Positions 1 to 7,923 of a stretch of DNA of 64,000 nucleotides are shown here, piece by piece. A model generated the notes under the pieces. That model made no database searches, was not told the origin of the DNA, and saw only the letters and a list, made by a program, of their open reading frames with translations. The DNA lies in the NCBI GenBank assembly GCA_024233875.1, contig JACKPB010000008.1, positions 27,501 through 91,500 on the forward strand, written 5' to 3'. The position numbers and the translations under genes are program-made. The stretch comes from Leptospiraceae bacterium (GTDB lineage: Bacteria; Spirochaetota; Leptospiria; Leptospirales; Leptospiraceae). Within the stretch, counting starts at the first letter, position 1, and each line of letters begins with the position of its first letter.

Positions 1-210
1 CACAAAATTTCCGAAGCTAACCCGTACTATCCAGGGCAACATCTTCTTTCCATAGCCATCGAGTGAGCCCTGCATATAATAATTTAGATGGGAGCAGATC
101 TGCCCCAAAGACCAATTCCCTCCTTTCTGATAGCCTTCAGATTGCAGTCGATGGATTTCGGCGATAATTTCTGAATAGGATTTTAAATGAATGTTTCTCT
201 GTGCTCCCAT
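1..210 (-). CDS. DUF1569-like (DinB-fold) protein, 3'-truncated by window edge
   Basis: Only the N-terminal 70 residues are in the window (87 if the upstream ATG at 261 is used). The protein reads RNIHLKSYSEIIAEIHRL, then GGNWSLGQICSHLNYYMQGS, the W-S-L-G-Q-I-x-x-H-L pattern of DUF1569 proteins, a branch of the DinB/YfiT metal-binding four-helix fold. I prefer the ATG at 210 because GGAGG (216-220) lies 5 nt before it; the ATG at 261 has no ribosome binding site. The function of this family is not established. The C-terminal part, including further metal ligands, lies outside the window. Confidence 0.6.
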   Translation of the reverse strand, partial: MGAQRNIHLKSYSEIIAEIHRLQSEGYQKGGNWSLGQICSHLNYYMQGSLDGYGKKMLPWIVRVSFGNFV

Positions 211-330
211 ACTTCCCTCCGGTATCTCATAGGATTTTCCAATTTCATTTACTTCTTTCATAAGTGTTTTGAATTCTAGCAAAAAACTTTTCCTTAAGAA
301 AAAAATCGATTCCGGACTTTTCCCGATTTT

Positions 331-435
331 CTAACTCACCTTAGGTTCATCATGTGAAAGCTGAAGAGAAGGAAAGGGAGCCAGCCGGCAGCTTGGGCTC
401 TCGCCCAAACCCATATTTTTATTGATTTATTAGCA
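331..435. repeat. Structured intergenic repeat, copy 1
   Basis: Shares ordered blocks with the copy at 1087-1215: TAACTCACCTTA (332-343), GTGAAAGCTG (354-363), AAGGGAGCC, CCCAAACCC (404-412), and a TTTTTATTGATTTATTAG tail (416-433). It contains a perfect 6-bp hairpin, TTGGGC (393-398)/GCCCAA (403-408), with loop TCTC, and a GAGCC/GGCTC pairing around GCCGGC. The conserved blocks flank variable loops, as expected of a folded element or mobile repeat. Function unknown. It matches no riboswitch consensus I know. Confidence 0.55.
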
Positions 436-1086
436 AAAAATGATTTTGATTTTAAACTAAAAAAAATTAGAAAAATAAAATACTGCGTAAGATAATTTAA
501 AAAAATCAAAATCTTCAGAAGAGTAAAAATTTAAATATGCTGAGTTTCTAATTTAATTTTCCCGCATATTTCTGATTCACCATTTCACTTGTTTTTTAGA
601 TTTCCTTTAGTTTGATATATGACTCTCCTGAATCGTATCACATTCTATGAATGCCTCCTCATTTTTTCAAATTTCCATCCATTTCTCATCGAACTCTCCC
701 CTGTTTAATTTTGTAGTTAAGGATTCCCAAGCGGGATTTTTTGAGAAACCCATCCTATTCTTTCCCTAAGTCTTCATGTTTCCAAAGCGATCCGAGAGAT
801 CTCTTTCTCTAGAAAATTTTCATTTTACTGAATCGAGAACTAAATGGGTTAAGTATTTACACCGTAAAGTTCAGTTTTCAATGCAAAAAGACCTGGATTG
901 ATTTCTTTCTCTTATCCCTCCCTAAAGATTTTTTGGTTTACATCAACCTTCATCACTAAAGAAGATTCGTCAGTCTATTGATTATGGAATTTTTTAGTTC
1001 TTTGAGTCATTTTCAAAAATATTTACACCTTTGTTAAGAAATCAACTATTAGATGTCTACTTATCGTAATAGGAAGAGTGTAATTA

Positions 1087-1215
1087 TTTAACTTACCTTA
1101 CACACCTCGTGCGAAAGTTGGGGATAATGCAAGGGAGTCTTTCGGCAATGTTTCGACCGGGCTCACCAAGGACTCATCGTCCCCAAACCCCTGTTTTTAT
1201 TGATCTATTAGTAAA
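1087..1215. repeat. Structured intergenic repeat, copy 2
   Basis: Second copy of the element at 331-435: TAACTTACCTTA (1089-1100), GTGCGAAAGTTG (1109-1120), AAGGGAGTC, CCCAAACCCC and TTTTTATTGATCTATTAG. It can fold with an outer stem TTGGGGA (1118-1124)/TCCCCAA (1180-1186) and an inner stem GAGTC (1135-1139)/GACTC (1171-1175). Stem bases differ from copy 1 while pairing is kept, which suggests that structure matters. It ends about 190 bp before the receptor gene. Whether it acts on that gene is unknown. Confidence 0.55.
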
Positions 1216-1401
1216 ATAAGAGTCAAACTACATTCGAAAGATAAAGATTATTTTTTGGAATCCTTATCTTTCCACTACGGAAATCCATCCGGATAACTTT
1301 CACTTTTATTTGATAAAAAAGAAAAAAAGATTGATCATATAAAAAACTAAATTAATTTCTTTTGCTACTATTCATTTTTAAAAAAACTCAATGGTTCTCA
1401 T

Positions 1402-4218
1402 ATGACAAAAAAACTATTTCTCATTGCACTTAACCTTTCTATAGTTTTTTCAATAGAAATATTTTCTCAGGAGTCCAGAAGTATTTTTATAGGGCGTTTT
1501 CAGCCCTATCAGGGCGAATCCAAAGTCGATATTGAGAATAAGATTCAAAAAGAACTGTCTTCTCAATTGGAATCAAAGGGTTACAAAGTAACTCTGATGA
1601 ACTCAAACTCCGAAACAGATGATCTTGCCAAACTCAAATCCCCCGTCACAAATATTTACATCGCAGGATACTACAAGAAAGTCAAAGATCAAAATTTATC
1701 TATCTACGGACAGATCTATGATACATCCACAGGAAAGGTAATCAATGCGTACAACCTCATTCCCACTTCCTTTCTTATCGAAGGAATTCAATTGCCCGAA
1801 GATGAAATGCGGGAAGAAGACAGTCAGGTCATTGAAAAATTTGTCAAAAGCATTCTCCTTGATGCAAGATACAGTCAGGAGGGGAAGATAAATGATGAAA
1901 AAATTGAAGAGTACATCGTTCAGTCCAATATCGGAAAAGATAAAAAATTTCCCCTAACCCAAAGAGACAAAGACAAGGCCTTGGATAGCGTCTTTGATCT
2001 CCTGAATCAAACTACGATTTCCTCTACAAAAATCGCCAAGAGTACAAGAGAAGTCCCCAATATTGTCAGTGTAGTTCAGGAAAAGGACATCACCTCCTAT
2101 GGCTATATAAGCATCAATGACATCCTATATCAGATGCCCGGTTTCTCCGCATCCCAGGACTATGATAGAAGAACTGTCTCCTCACGCGGAACTTTTGAAA
2201 GTTGGAACAACAATCACTTCATGCTCCTCATCGATGGTGTTCAATTCAATGACAATCAGTATGGGACCGCCTATACCTGGGAAATCACTCCCCTCGCCAT
2301 GGTAAAATCCCTTGAAGTCATCAGAGGTCCCGGATCCGCACTCTATGGCTCCAATGCTACCAATGGAGTCATTTCTCTGAACACTCTCTCCGGAAAGGAC
2401 ATGAAAGGGAAGATTCAAACCCGATTGAGATCAGGTTCCCAGGGAACCCAAATCATGGACATCTCAACAGGAAATACCGGTAAACTCGTTTCACATTTTT
2501 TATCCTATTCCAGCTACCAAACCGAAGGGAATAATTACAAAAGTTATGATGCTTCAGGAAGGGGTTGGACGGATGGGAATGGGCTCACTCTCTATGAGAA
2601 ATTTAAGACTTCAGACACTCGAAAAAACGACTATATTTTTTTGAAACTGGAAGGTGAAGACTTTCTGGAAGGTTTCTCTATTCAGTATCACAGACAGAGA
2701 TGGAACTATCAAACCGGTATGGGATGGCTGTTCCGTATTCCTGATATCAAAGAGCAACAGCAGGAAGAAAGGAATATTGTATCTATGAAGTATTCCAAAA
2801 ACATTACCTCCAAACTTTCCCATGAATATGTTGTGCGTTATCAAAAACATGATATTGATTGGCTCACCCGTTATGCAGAAAATGGAAGCTATGAAGATTT
2901 CTATCCCGGTGGAGTCTTTGAGTACCTCAAGACATCGACTCATGACATCTTCGGTCGGGCTCAATTCACCTATCAATTTGATGGTGGTGCCAGTTTCCTT
3001 ACGGGGATCGAGGCCAACCGATTCCTTTATAGCGGAGACAAGGAGCACTGGAGCAATGCCGAACTCTCCGATTCTGCGAATGGATTTCCACCTGTTGCCA
3101 ATGGAGGAACACGTCAGTTGGGTCCCTGGTACGAGTGGATCAAGGACAAACCGATTCGAAAGGGAGGAGTGTTTGCCCAACTTGTATCCGGAAAGATTCT
3201 GAACAAACTCATGGAAGTAACCCTCGGTGTTAGGCGTGATGTGACCTATCAAAATTTTCGCGGAATCGATAAACCCTTTTCGGATATGAATGGAGTGCTC
3301 AGGTACTCCCGTTCTGATTTGGTTTTGAGTTCTGACGACAATGTAGTTTTTGATGATCCCCTTCTCACCCAACTCATCCCCAATGAAAAACGATCCTTTT
3401 CCTCCACAAACCCCAGATTGGGATTGGTTTTCTTCCCCACTCCCAATCTAACCATAAAGACCATGGCGGGAACTGCATTTCGGGAACCCGTCCCCTCCGA
3501 ACAGTTCGGAGCCAATACCTGGTCACTGGCTTCCAATCCCAGAGGTCTCCAACCAGAAAAAATCAAGACCTACGAATTGGCCGTAGACTATTTTTTCAAT
3601 AAATTCATCAACATCCGGATCAACGGTTTCCAAACCCTATTTGAAAACATGGTCGCCTATACTTCTTCCGGAATCAATGCCTATGCCAATATCTATTCTC
3701 TGAAAACCAATGGGGTAGAATCTGAACTTCTTTTTTATATCAATAAGGATACCAAAGGATTTGTGAACTACTCTCAAAACCATAGATTGGATGAAAAGAT
3801 CTTGGACAAGAATGTATCCCTCAGCAAGAATCAGGTCACCTGGGTGCCTTCACAAAACGCAAATTTTGGAATCCGCGGAGAAACCTCTCTTTTTCAGTAC
3901 TCCACAGCCCTGACGTATCAGGGACTAGTGAGGAGACGAACCAGTGATTATGGAGCCATAGATACAAATACGGGAATATTGAAAGAATTCCCTTACATAG
4001 AATCCACAGGAACAGTTTACTATCGAACGAAAGAAGTCGCGGAGTACTACAATCTCAATCTCAGACTCGGTTACAAATGGGATGAAGACAAGACAATCAA
4101 TCTTTTCATAAGCAATGCTCTCAATAGCACCCAAGTTCTGACCAAGAGTAATTATTATACTTTTGATTATTTGCGGGAACCCAGAAAAATCTACTTAGAT
4201 CTTACACTCAGACTATAA
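1402..4218 (+). CDS. TonB-dependent outer membrane receptor with N-terminal extension
   Basis: A 938-residue outer membrane receptor predicted to take up an iron complex, vitamin or similar ligand using TonB energy. Residues 1-23 are a signal peptide ending near FSQ. The plug domain begins around residue 210 (STREVPNIVSVVQEKDI) and contains the typical LLIDGVQFND and EVIRGPGSALYGSNATNGVI stretches. The rest is a 22-strand-type barrel, with the FREPVPSEQ and LQPEKIKTYELAVDYFF motifs and a C-terminal beta strand ending LDLTLRL. Residues about 25-200 are an extra N-terminal domain unlike the short STN signalling domain. It contains a conserved-looking IYIAGYYKKV...YGQIYDTSTGKV segment reminiscent of TolB-N/CsgG-like folds. 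No tonB, exbB or exbD is nearby and the ligand cannot be inferred. No strong ribosome binding site precedes the ATG. Confidence 0.9.
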   Translation: MTKKLFLIALNLSIVFSIEIFSQESRSIFIGRFQPYQGESKVDIENKIQKELSSQLESKGYKVTLMNSNSETDDLAKLKSPVTNIYIAGYYKKVKDQNLSIYGQIYDTSTGKVINAYNLIPTSFLIEGIQLPEDEMREEDSQVIEKFVKSILLDARYSQEGKINDEKIEEYIVQSNIGKDKKFPLTQRDKDKALDSVFDLLNQTTISSTKIAKSTREVPNIVSVVQEKDITSYGYISINDILYQMPGFSASQDYDRRTVSSRGTFESWNNNHFMLLIDGVQFNDNQYGTAYTWEITPLAMVKSLEVIRGPGSALYGSNATNGVISLNTLSGKDMKGKIQTRLRSGSQGTQIMDISTGNTGKLVSHFLSYSSYQTEGNNYKSYDASGRGWTDGNGLTLYEKFKTSDTRKNDYIFLKLEGEDFLEGFSIQYHRQRWNYQTGMGWLFRIPDIKEQQQEERNIVSMKYSKNITSKLSHEYVVRYQKHDIDWLTRYAENGSYEDFYPGGVFEYLKTSTHDIFGRAQFTYQFDGGASFLTGIEANRFLYSGDKEHWSNAELSDSANGFPPVANGGTRQLGPWYEWIKDKPIRKGGVFAQLVSGKILNKLMEVTLGVRRDVTYQNFRGIDKPFSDMNGVLRYSRSDLVLSSDDNVVFDDPLLTQLIPNEKRSFSSTNPRLGLVFFPTPNLTIKTMAGTAFREPVPSEQFGANTWSLASNPRGLQPEKIKTYELAVDYFFNKFINIRINGFQTLFENMVAYTSSGINAYANIYSLKTNGVESELLFYINKDTKGFVNYSQNHRLDEKILDKNVSLSKNQVTWVPSQNANFGIRGETSLFQYSTALTYQGLVRRRTSDYGAIDTNTGILKEFPYIESTGTVYYRTKEVAEYYNLNLRLGYKWDEDKTINLFISNALNSTQVLTKSNYYTFDYLREPRKIYLDLTLRL

Positions 4219-4254
4219 AGATTGATCTACCAATTTACTTTTTGATTTAGGAAT

Positions 4255-4959
4255 TCAAACCAATTCTACGGCAGAATTGAAATCAAATCCTTTGTTCAAA
4301 TTTTCCTGAATCTGAGTCTCTACCTTTTGGCTGAGTTCAGAGGTTGTCATACCCTTGTATTCATCCCCCCGAATTGGTTTATCAATTTTTACTTTGATGA
4401 TTCCATCCCCACGATTTGTGGAGACAATGTGATTGTCATAAAAGGTAATGGGAACCACAGTACAATTTGTCTTGATAGCAATTTTAAAGCTTCCACTTTT
4501 GAATTCGGCCAATTGACCTGTTTTCGTTCGGGTTCCTTCAGGAAAGATAAAGACATTCAGTCCTTCCTTAATATTTTTGGTGAGTTTGACGATCACGTCT
4601 ACCTGACTCCGGACATCATCTCTATCGATGAGCACACCTCCCATTTTTCGAACATAGTAACCCACAGAAAAAAAGTTTTCCAATTGCTTTTTGGCTACAA
4701 AGCCCAATTGCTTTTGAATAAAAAAAAGCGAAGCAAAGATATCAAAAAATGACTGATGGTTCGAAACATAAAGGACTCCATCTTCGGTAGGTAGGTTTTC
4801 CCTTCCTAGGATGAGGATTTTGTAACCGGCTGACTTTAGGGCTTTTTCTGAGATTTTCATCCCTATAGAAACATTTTCCCTTGGGTCTTCCTTTAAGTTT
4901 TTCTTAAGCAATAAGATATAAAAAAATGTGACTGAGTATGTCCAAAGAAATCGAAGCAC
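4255..4959 (-). CDS. 1-acyl-sn-glycerol-3-phosphate acyltransferase (PlsC family)
   Basis: Membrane-associated acyltransferase that would add the second acyl chain to lysophosphatidic acid in phospholipid synthesis. The catalytic HX4D motif is NHQSFFD (about residues 66-72) and the substrate-binding FPEGTR motif lies about 65 residues later. KMGGVLIDRDD and VPITFYDN match the other acyltransferase blocks. A hydrophobic N-terminal segment (FLWTYSVTFFYILLL) anchors it. The GTG at 4959 has AGGAG 7 nt upstream. An ATG at 4983 is possible but poorly spaced from any ribosome binding site. The gene stands alone, convergent with the receptor gene. LPA acyltransferase activity is inferred from family; some members act on lyso-ornithine lipid. 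Confidence 0.88.
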   Translation of the reverse strand: MLRFLWTYSVTFFYILLLKKNLKEDPRENVSIGMKISEKALKSAGYKILILGRENLPTEDGVLYVSNHQSFFDIFASLFFIQKQLGFVAKKQLENFFSVGYYVRKMGGVLIDRDDVRSQVDVIVKLTKNIKEGLNVFIFPEGTRTKTGQLAEFKSGSFKIAIKTNCTVVPITFYDNHIVSTNRGDGIIKVKIDKPIRGDEYKGMTTSELSQKVETQIQENLNKGFDFNSAVELV

Positions 4960-5120
4960 CTGCACTCTCCTGTCCGAACACATTTCCGGAGAGATTTGGA
5001 AAAGCTAGTTCTTTCTTGAACCCGGTAGGAGTTTTATTAGATAGAATTCAATATCTGACCCAAACCAAACGGAGATTTAAATTCTCTATACTAATATAAT
5101 TATAATTATTCTAAATTTTA

Positions 5121-5149
5121 TTGACTGATCTCAGATGATAAAATACAAT
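5121..5149 (+). promoter_or_regulatory. Sigma70-type promoter for the ferredoxin gene
   Basis: TTGACT (5121-5126) and TACAAT (5144-5149) are separated by exactly 17 bp. This is the best promoter in the 4984-5277 gap. It predicts a start near 5156 and a leader of about 120 nt before the ferredoxin ATG. Confidence 0.55.
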
Positions 5150-5277
5150 CCATGATAACCGAAGAGAGAATACTACCCTGGAAAGCATTGAAAATTCGTT
5201 GAATTGCCTCAGATTTTCTTCCCATCAGATTGAGTATTTTTAATTTGGTTATATCAAAAGACAAAAGGAGCACAGCA

Positions 5278-5496
5278 ATGGGAAAGATTGCCTATGTCAA
5301 TAAGGATGATTGCACATCCTGCAACCAGTGTGCGGACAACCTACCAAAATATTTTCAAATGGACGATGATGATGTGTCAGAAACCCATATCAATGGAGAC
5401 AGCATCAACAATGCAGAGATTCCGGACAGCGATGTTAAGGCCGTCCAGAAAGAAATGGATGAATGCCCCGGTGAATGCATCCTTTGGAAAAAATAA
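5278..5496 (+). CDS. Small [4Fe-4S] ferredoxin
   Basis: A 72-residue acidic ferredoxin, a soluble electron carrier. CTSCNQC supplies three cluster ligands and CP in DECPGEC the fourth, the pattern of single-cluster 4Fe-4S ferredoxins. An additional Cys follows three residues after the fourth ligand. The acidic run DDDD near residue 33 fits partner docking. The start is the ATG at 5278 because AAGGAG (5265-5270) lies 7 nt upstream; an in-frame ATG at 5230 would add 16 unrelated residues. The gene is monocistronic between its own promoter and a bidirectional terminator. The redox partner is unknown. Confidence 0.85.
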   Translation: MGKIAYVNKDDCTSCNQCADNLPKYFQMDDDDVSETHINGDSINNAEIPDSDVKAVQKEMDECPGECILWKK

Positions 5497-5513
5497 TTTT
5501 TAAAGTGTAACCC

Positions 5514-5555
5514 TTTTAGGCGATTGACACATTCAACAGTCGCCTAAAAAATCAT
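5514..5555. terminator. Bidirectional terminator between ferredoxin and phosphodiesterase genes
   Basis: A 10-bp inverted repeat TTTTAGGCGA (5514-5523)/TCGCCTAAAA (5540-5549) sits between two convergent genes. It has A/T runs on both sides, so it could end transcription in either direction. Confidence 0.7.
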
Positions 5556-6892
5556 TCCTCAAAATTCCTTGACTCACCCGGTTTGCAGGATATCCCCAAC
5601 CAATTGCATGATCTCATCAGTACCTGATTCAAGTTTTCTATAGGTTCCGGCTTTGCGCCCGGGGTATAAAATATAGAGATGGTTTCCATATCTGAATCTC
5701 CGGGTAAAAAACCATGGTTGTAGTACACTGGATTTGTAGCACGATAGGGTTTTGTAGGTCTGAAGGACTCAGAGAAAACAGAATTGTTTTCTGAGTAGAG
5801 AATTAGAGATGTCTCAAAAAATGCATGAGTCTCTCCCAGTAAGGTATCTGATTTTTCTTTCAGGACCTTCACTCCCGGACAGGCCGAACTGACCAAGCTG
5901 GAGATTTTGTCTACGGGCGTACTACGCGAGGCTTTTCTGGAATTTTCCTCCGAATTGTCCAGGAGCACGGCACTCCCCCCCAGACTCTTGAATTGATAGG
6001 GTTTCTTTTTTTGGTTCTTCCCTACTAGATTGTTCTGAGAGAGTACTACATTCGGATAGCAAATTCCATCCACTCTCTTGAAACCATGATCGGAGACGAT
6101 GAGGAAAGCCAGATCGTTTCTATTCCAGAGATCCAATTTTGCTATCATCTTCCCTACTAATTTATCTATGGTTTTTAATTTTTCAAATGCCCTTCCCGAA
6201 CTCACACCATGAGTGTGGTGAAAGGTATCCAGGTCAGTAGAGTAAACAAGCATAAGATCCGGAGACTTAGCTTCCCAGAGAGCCAGAGCGGATTCAATTT
6301 TTTCGATGTCTCCGGTAAATTCTCCCACATAGGACTTGGTTTTCTTCTTCAGAAATTTATAAAGACCGGGAGTACTCAGAGCACTGAGGATCTTTCTATC
6401 GTCCTCTGTCTTACTGCTCCAAAATTGTGGAATGCTGAAGTCGATGTTTGCTCCTACAGTAACCGGCCAGTAGAGATTAGCTGTTTTGAGATTAGCTTCT
6501 TTAGCAAAATCAAATATAGTTTTTACCCGAATGTCACTGTCATACCAAAACCAATCCCCCTTGAGTTTGGATTCCGGATCATAGGGATTATTGTAAAAAA
6601 TTCCATGGAGAAATGGATCCACACCCGTAATCATAGTAGTGTGAGCGGGATAAGTCAGGGTGGGAAAAGTAGATCGAACCTTATTGGAGAATGCTGACTT
6701 TCCTGCCAATTCGGGTAAATAATGAAGCGAGCTCCATTCTCTGCTATCTTCTCCGGCATAGTATCCGGGAAATCCATCAATCGATAAGATGATTAACTTT
6801 CTCTTAACGGATTCCTCTCCGTACAGAGCTTTTCCTGTAGAGAATAAGAGACTAACTAAGACAATGGGTATGTAAAATAATTTGTTCATCAT
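5552..6892 (-). CDS. Exported type I phosphodiesterase/nucleotide pyrophosphatase (alkaline phosphatase superfamily)
   Basis: A 446-residue predicted periplasmic or lipid-anchored phosphodiesterase of the ENPP type. A signal peptide occupies residues 1-25. Metal and catalytic motifs are present in order: ILSIDGFPG (first Asp), FPTLTYPAHTTMITG with the Thr nucleophile, DLDTFHHTHG, LIVSDHGF and YNHGFLPG (last His). It therefore looks catalytically complete. It is the last gene of a three-gene minus-strand operon, 9 nt after the upstream unknown gene. Substrate is not predictable; relatives hydrolyse nucleotides, phosphodiesters or phospholipid head groups. Its company with an App1-type phosphatase hints at lipid or phosphoester turnover. 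Confidence 0.85.
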   Translation of the reverse strand: MMNKLFYIPIVLVSLLFSTGKALYGEESVKRKLIILSIDGFPGYYAGEDSREWSSLHYLPELAGKSAFSNKVRSTFPTLTYPAHTTMITGVDPFLHGIFYNNPYDPESKLKGDWFWYDSDIRVKTIFDFAKEANLKTANLYWPVTVGANIDFSIPQFWSSKTEDDRKILSALSTPGLYKFLKKKTKSYVGEFTGDIEKIESALALWEAKSPDLMLVYSTDLDTFHHTHGVSSGRAFEKLKTIDKLVGKMIAKLDLWNRNDLAFLIVSDHGFKRVDGICYPNVVLSQNNLVGKNQKKKPYQFKSLGGSAVLLDNSEENSRKASRSTPVDKISSLVSSACPGVKVLKEKSDTLLGETHAFFETSLILYSENNSVFSESFRPTKPYRATNPVYYNHGFLPGDSDMETISIFYTPGAKPEPIENLNQVLMRSCNWLGISCKPGESRNFEE

Positions 6893-6901
6893 ACTATCGA
6901 T

Positions 6902-7909
6902 TCAGTTCCGATTTTCGGAGAGAACCTTCCTCCCGCGAAACTCCAAGCTCGGAGAAATCAAATTCCAAATCTTTTCTCCTTCTTCTTTTTTAGAGTCAGG
7001 ATAGTTCCAAAATATCGCAAGCCCTTTCTTTCCAAAAGGTAAATATATTTCTTTTGATAAATAATTCCCCGAACTTCCCCCATTCCATCTCACTTCATAG
7101 ATTTCTTCTTTCGCTTTCCGTTCAAAACCGATCGCTTTTTTTCGGGAAGCAGTGAGACCACGCCTGGAATCCCAGTACCGAACTAAAAAATTTTTGTCGG
7201 GAAGATCGGAAGGATGAATGGACTCGGAAATTATGAATTTAAAATACCTGTCATTAGGAATTTTCAATTCACCGCTCATATAGGGATATAGTTCTTCCGG
7301 ACCGGAAGTTTTCCAATCAAAGTCCTGCTCTATAATAGTTTTATAAAATACTGTTAGAGAGGTATGCACTCCTTCTGAGATCTCAGTATTTTCATTTTCA
7401 AAAGGATAGTAATTCAAATCCAAAGGAAAGATAGCCCTGAGAGAAGTACTCTCCGAATGAAAAGAAAGTCCTTCATCTGTATTACAAAGATTCCGACTTC
7501 CATAAAATGGATTTCTATCCGGGCGAAGCAGATGGGAAGCCAACCGGCGAAGTGATTTCATATTTTCAATCTGTAATGACTCATACTCATAACGCATTTC
7601 AGAAGGAAGAATAGAAAAGCAATATTCCAAATTCTTTCTCAATTCCAGGGATTTAGAAGGATGGAAGGAATCCAAACCATTCGCTTCGGAATAATGGGCT
7701 CTGAGTTCGGAAATATGGGGTACTTTCAGTGAGTATCCCTGATCGAAGATGTATCTGATTTCTCCATTCCATTTTTCTAAATACCTTCTTCCATAAATAT
7801 CTTTTCTGCTAGTGAAGGGCTTAGAAAACTTCTTTTTCGGATTTTCCTCCTGAGATAGAAGAGGAGAAAAAAACACAAAAAAAATAAGAAAAGGAATCCA
7901 AAAAACCAT
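6902..7909 (-). CDS. Exported protein of unknown function
   Basis: I do not recognise this protein (335 residues from the preferred start). The ATG at 7909 gives a clean signal peptide, MVFWIPFLIFFVFFSPLLSQ, and lies just after the stop of the App1-like gene. A longer reading from 7966 would overlap that gene and add a hydrophilic segment in front of the signal sequence. The mature part is basic and aromatic-rich, with no repeat, membrane segment or catalytic motif I can name. It sits between an App1-type phosphatase and a phosphodiesterase in one operon, so a role in envelope phospholipid or phosphoester metabolism is a guess from context only. Confidence 0.7.
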   Translation of the reverse strand: MVFWIPFLIFFVFFSPLLSQEENPKKKFSKPFTSRKDIYGRRYLEKWNGEIRYIFDQGYSLKVPHISELRAHYSEANGLDSFHPSKSLELRKNLEYCFSILPSEMRYEYESLQIENMKSLRRLASHLLRPDRNPFYGSRNLCNTDEGLSFHSESTSLRAIFPLDLNYYPFENENTEISEGVHTSLTVFYKTIIEQDFDWKTSGPEELYPYMSGELKIPNDRYFKFIISESIHPSDLPDKNFLVRYWDSRRGLTASRKKAIGFERKAKEEIYEVRWNGGSSGNYLSKEIYLPFGKKGLAIFWNYPDSKKEEGEKIWNLISPSLEFRGRKVLSENRN

Positions 7910-7923
7910 AGGAGGAAATGAAC

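Larger units (their letters stand above)
211..1401. other. Long AT-rich intergenic region with two repeat copies
   Basis: About 1.2 kb without a credible gene. It is very AT-rich apart from two GC-richer islands at about 331-435 and 1087-1215, which are copies of one repeat (separate entries). No tRNA-like cloverleaf is visible. It separates the divergent DUF1569-like gene from the TonB-dependent receptor, so it should hold promoters for both, but no convincing -35/-10 pair stands out. Confidence 0.6.

Noticed and set aside
331..1215. Integron attC sites or a known riboswitch
   Set aside because: One RYYYAAC-like end is present in copy 2, but no matching GTTRRRY partner with the right spacing is found, and no cassette genes or integrase exist. 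The blocks do not match cobalamin, TPP, SAM, c-di-GMP, fluoride or manganese riboswitch consensus.
2611..3372. 253-residue open frame on the minus strand inside the TonB-dependent receptor gene
   Set aside because: Shadow of a strong coding frame with signal peptide and plug/barrel motifs; composition is not protein-like and no ribosome binding site precedes it.
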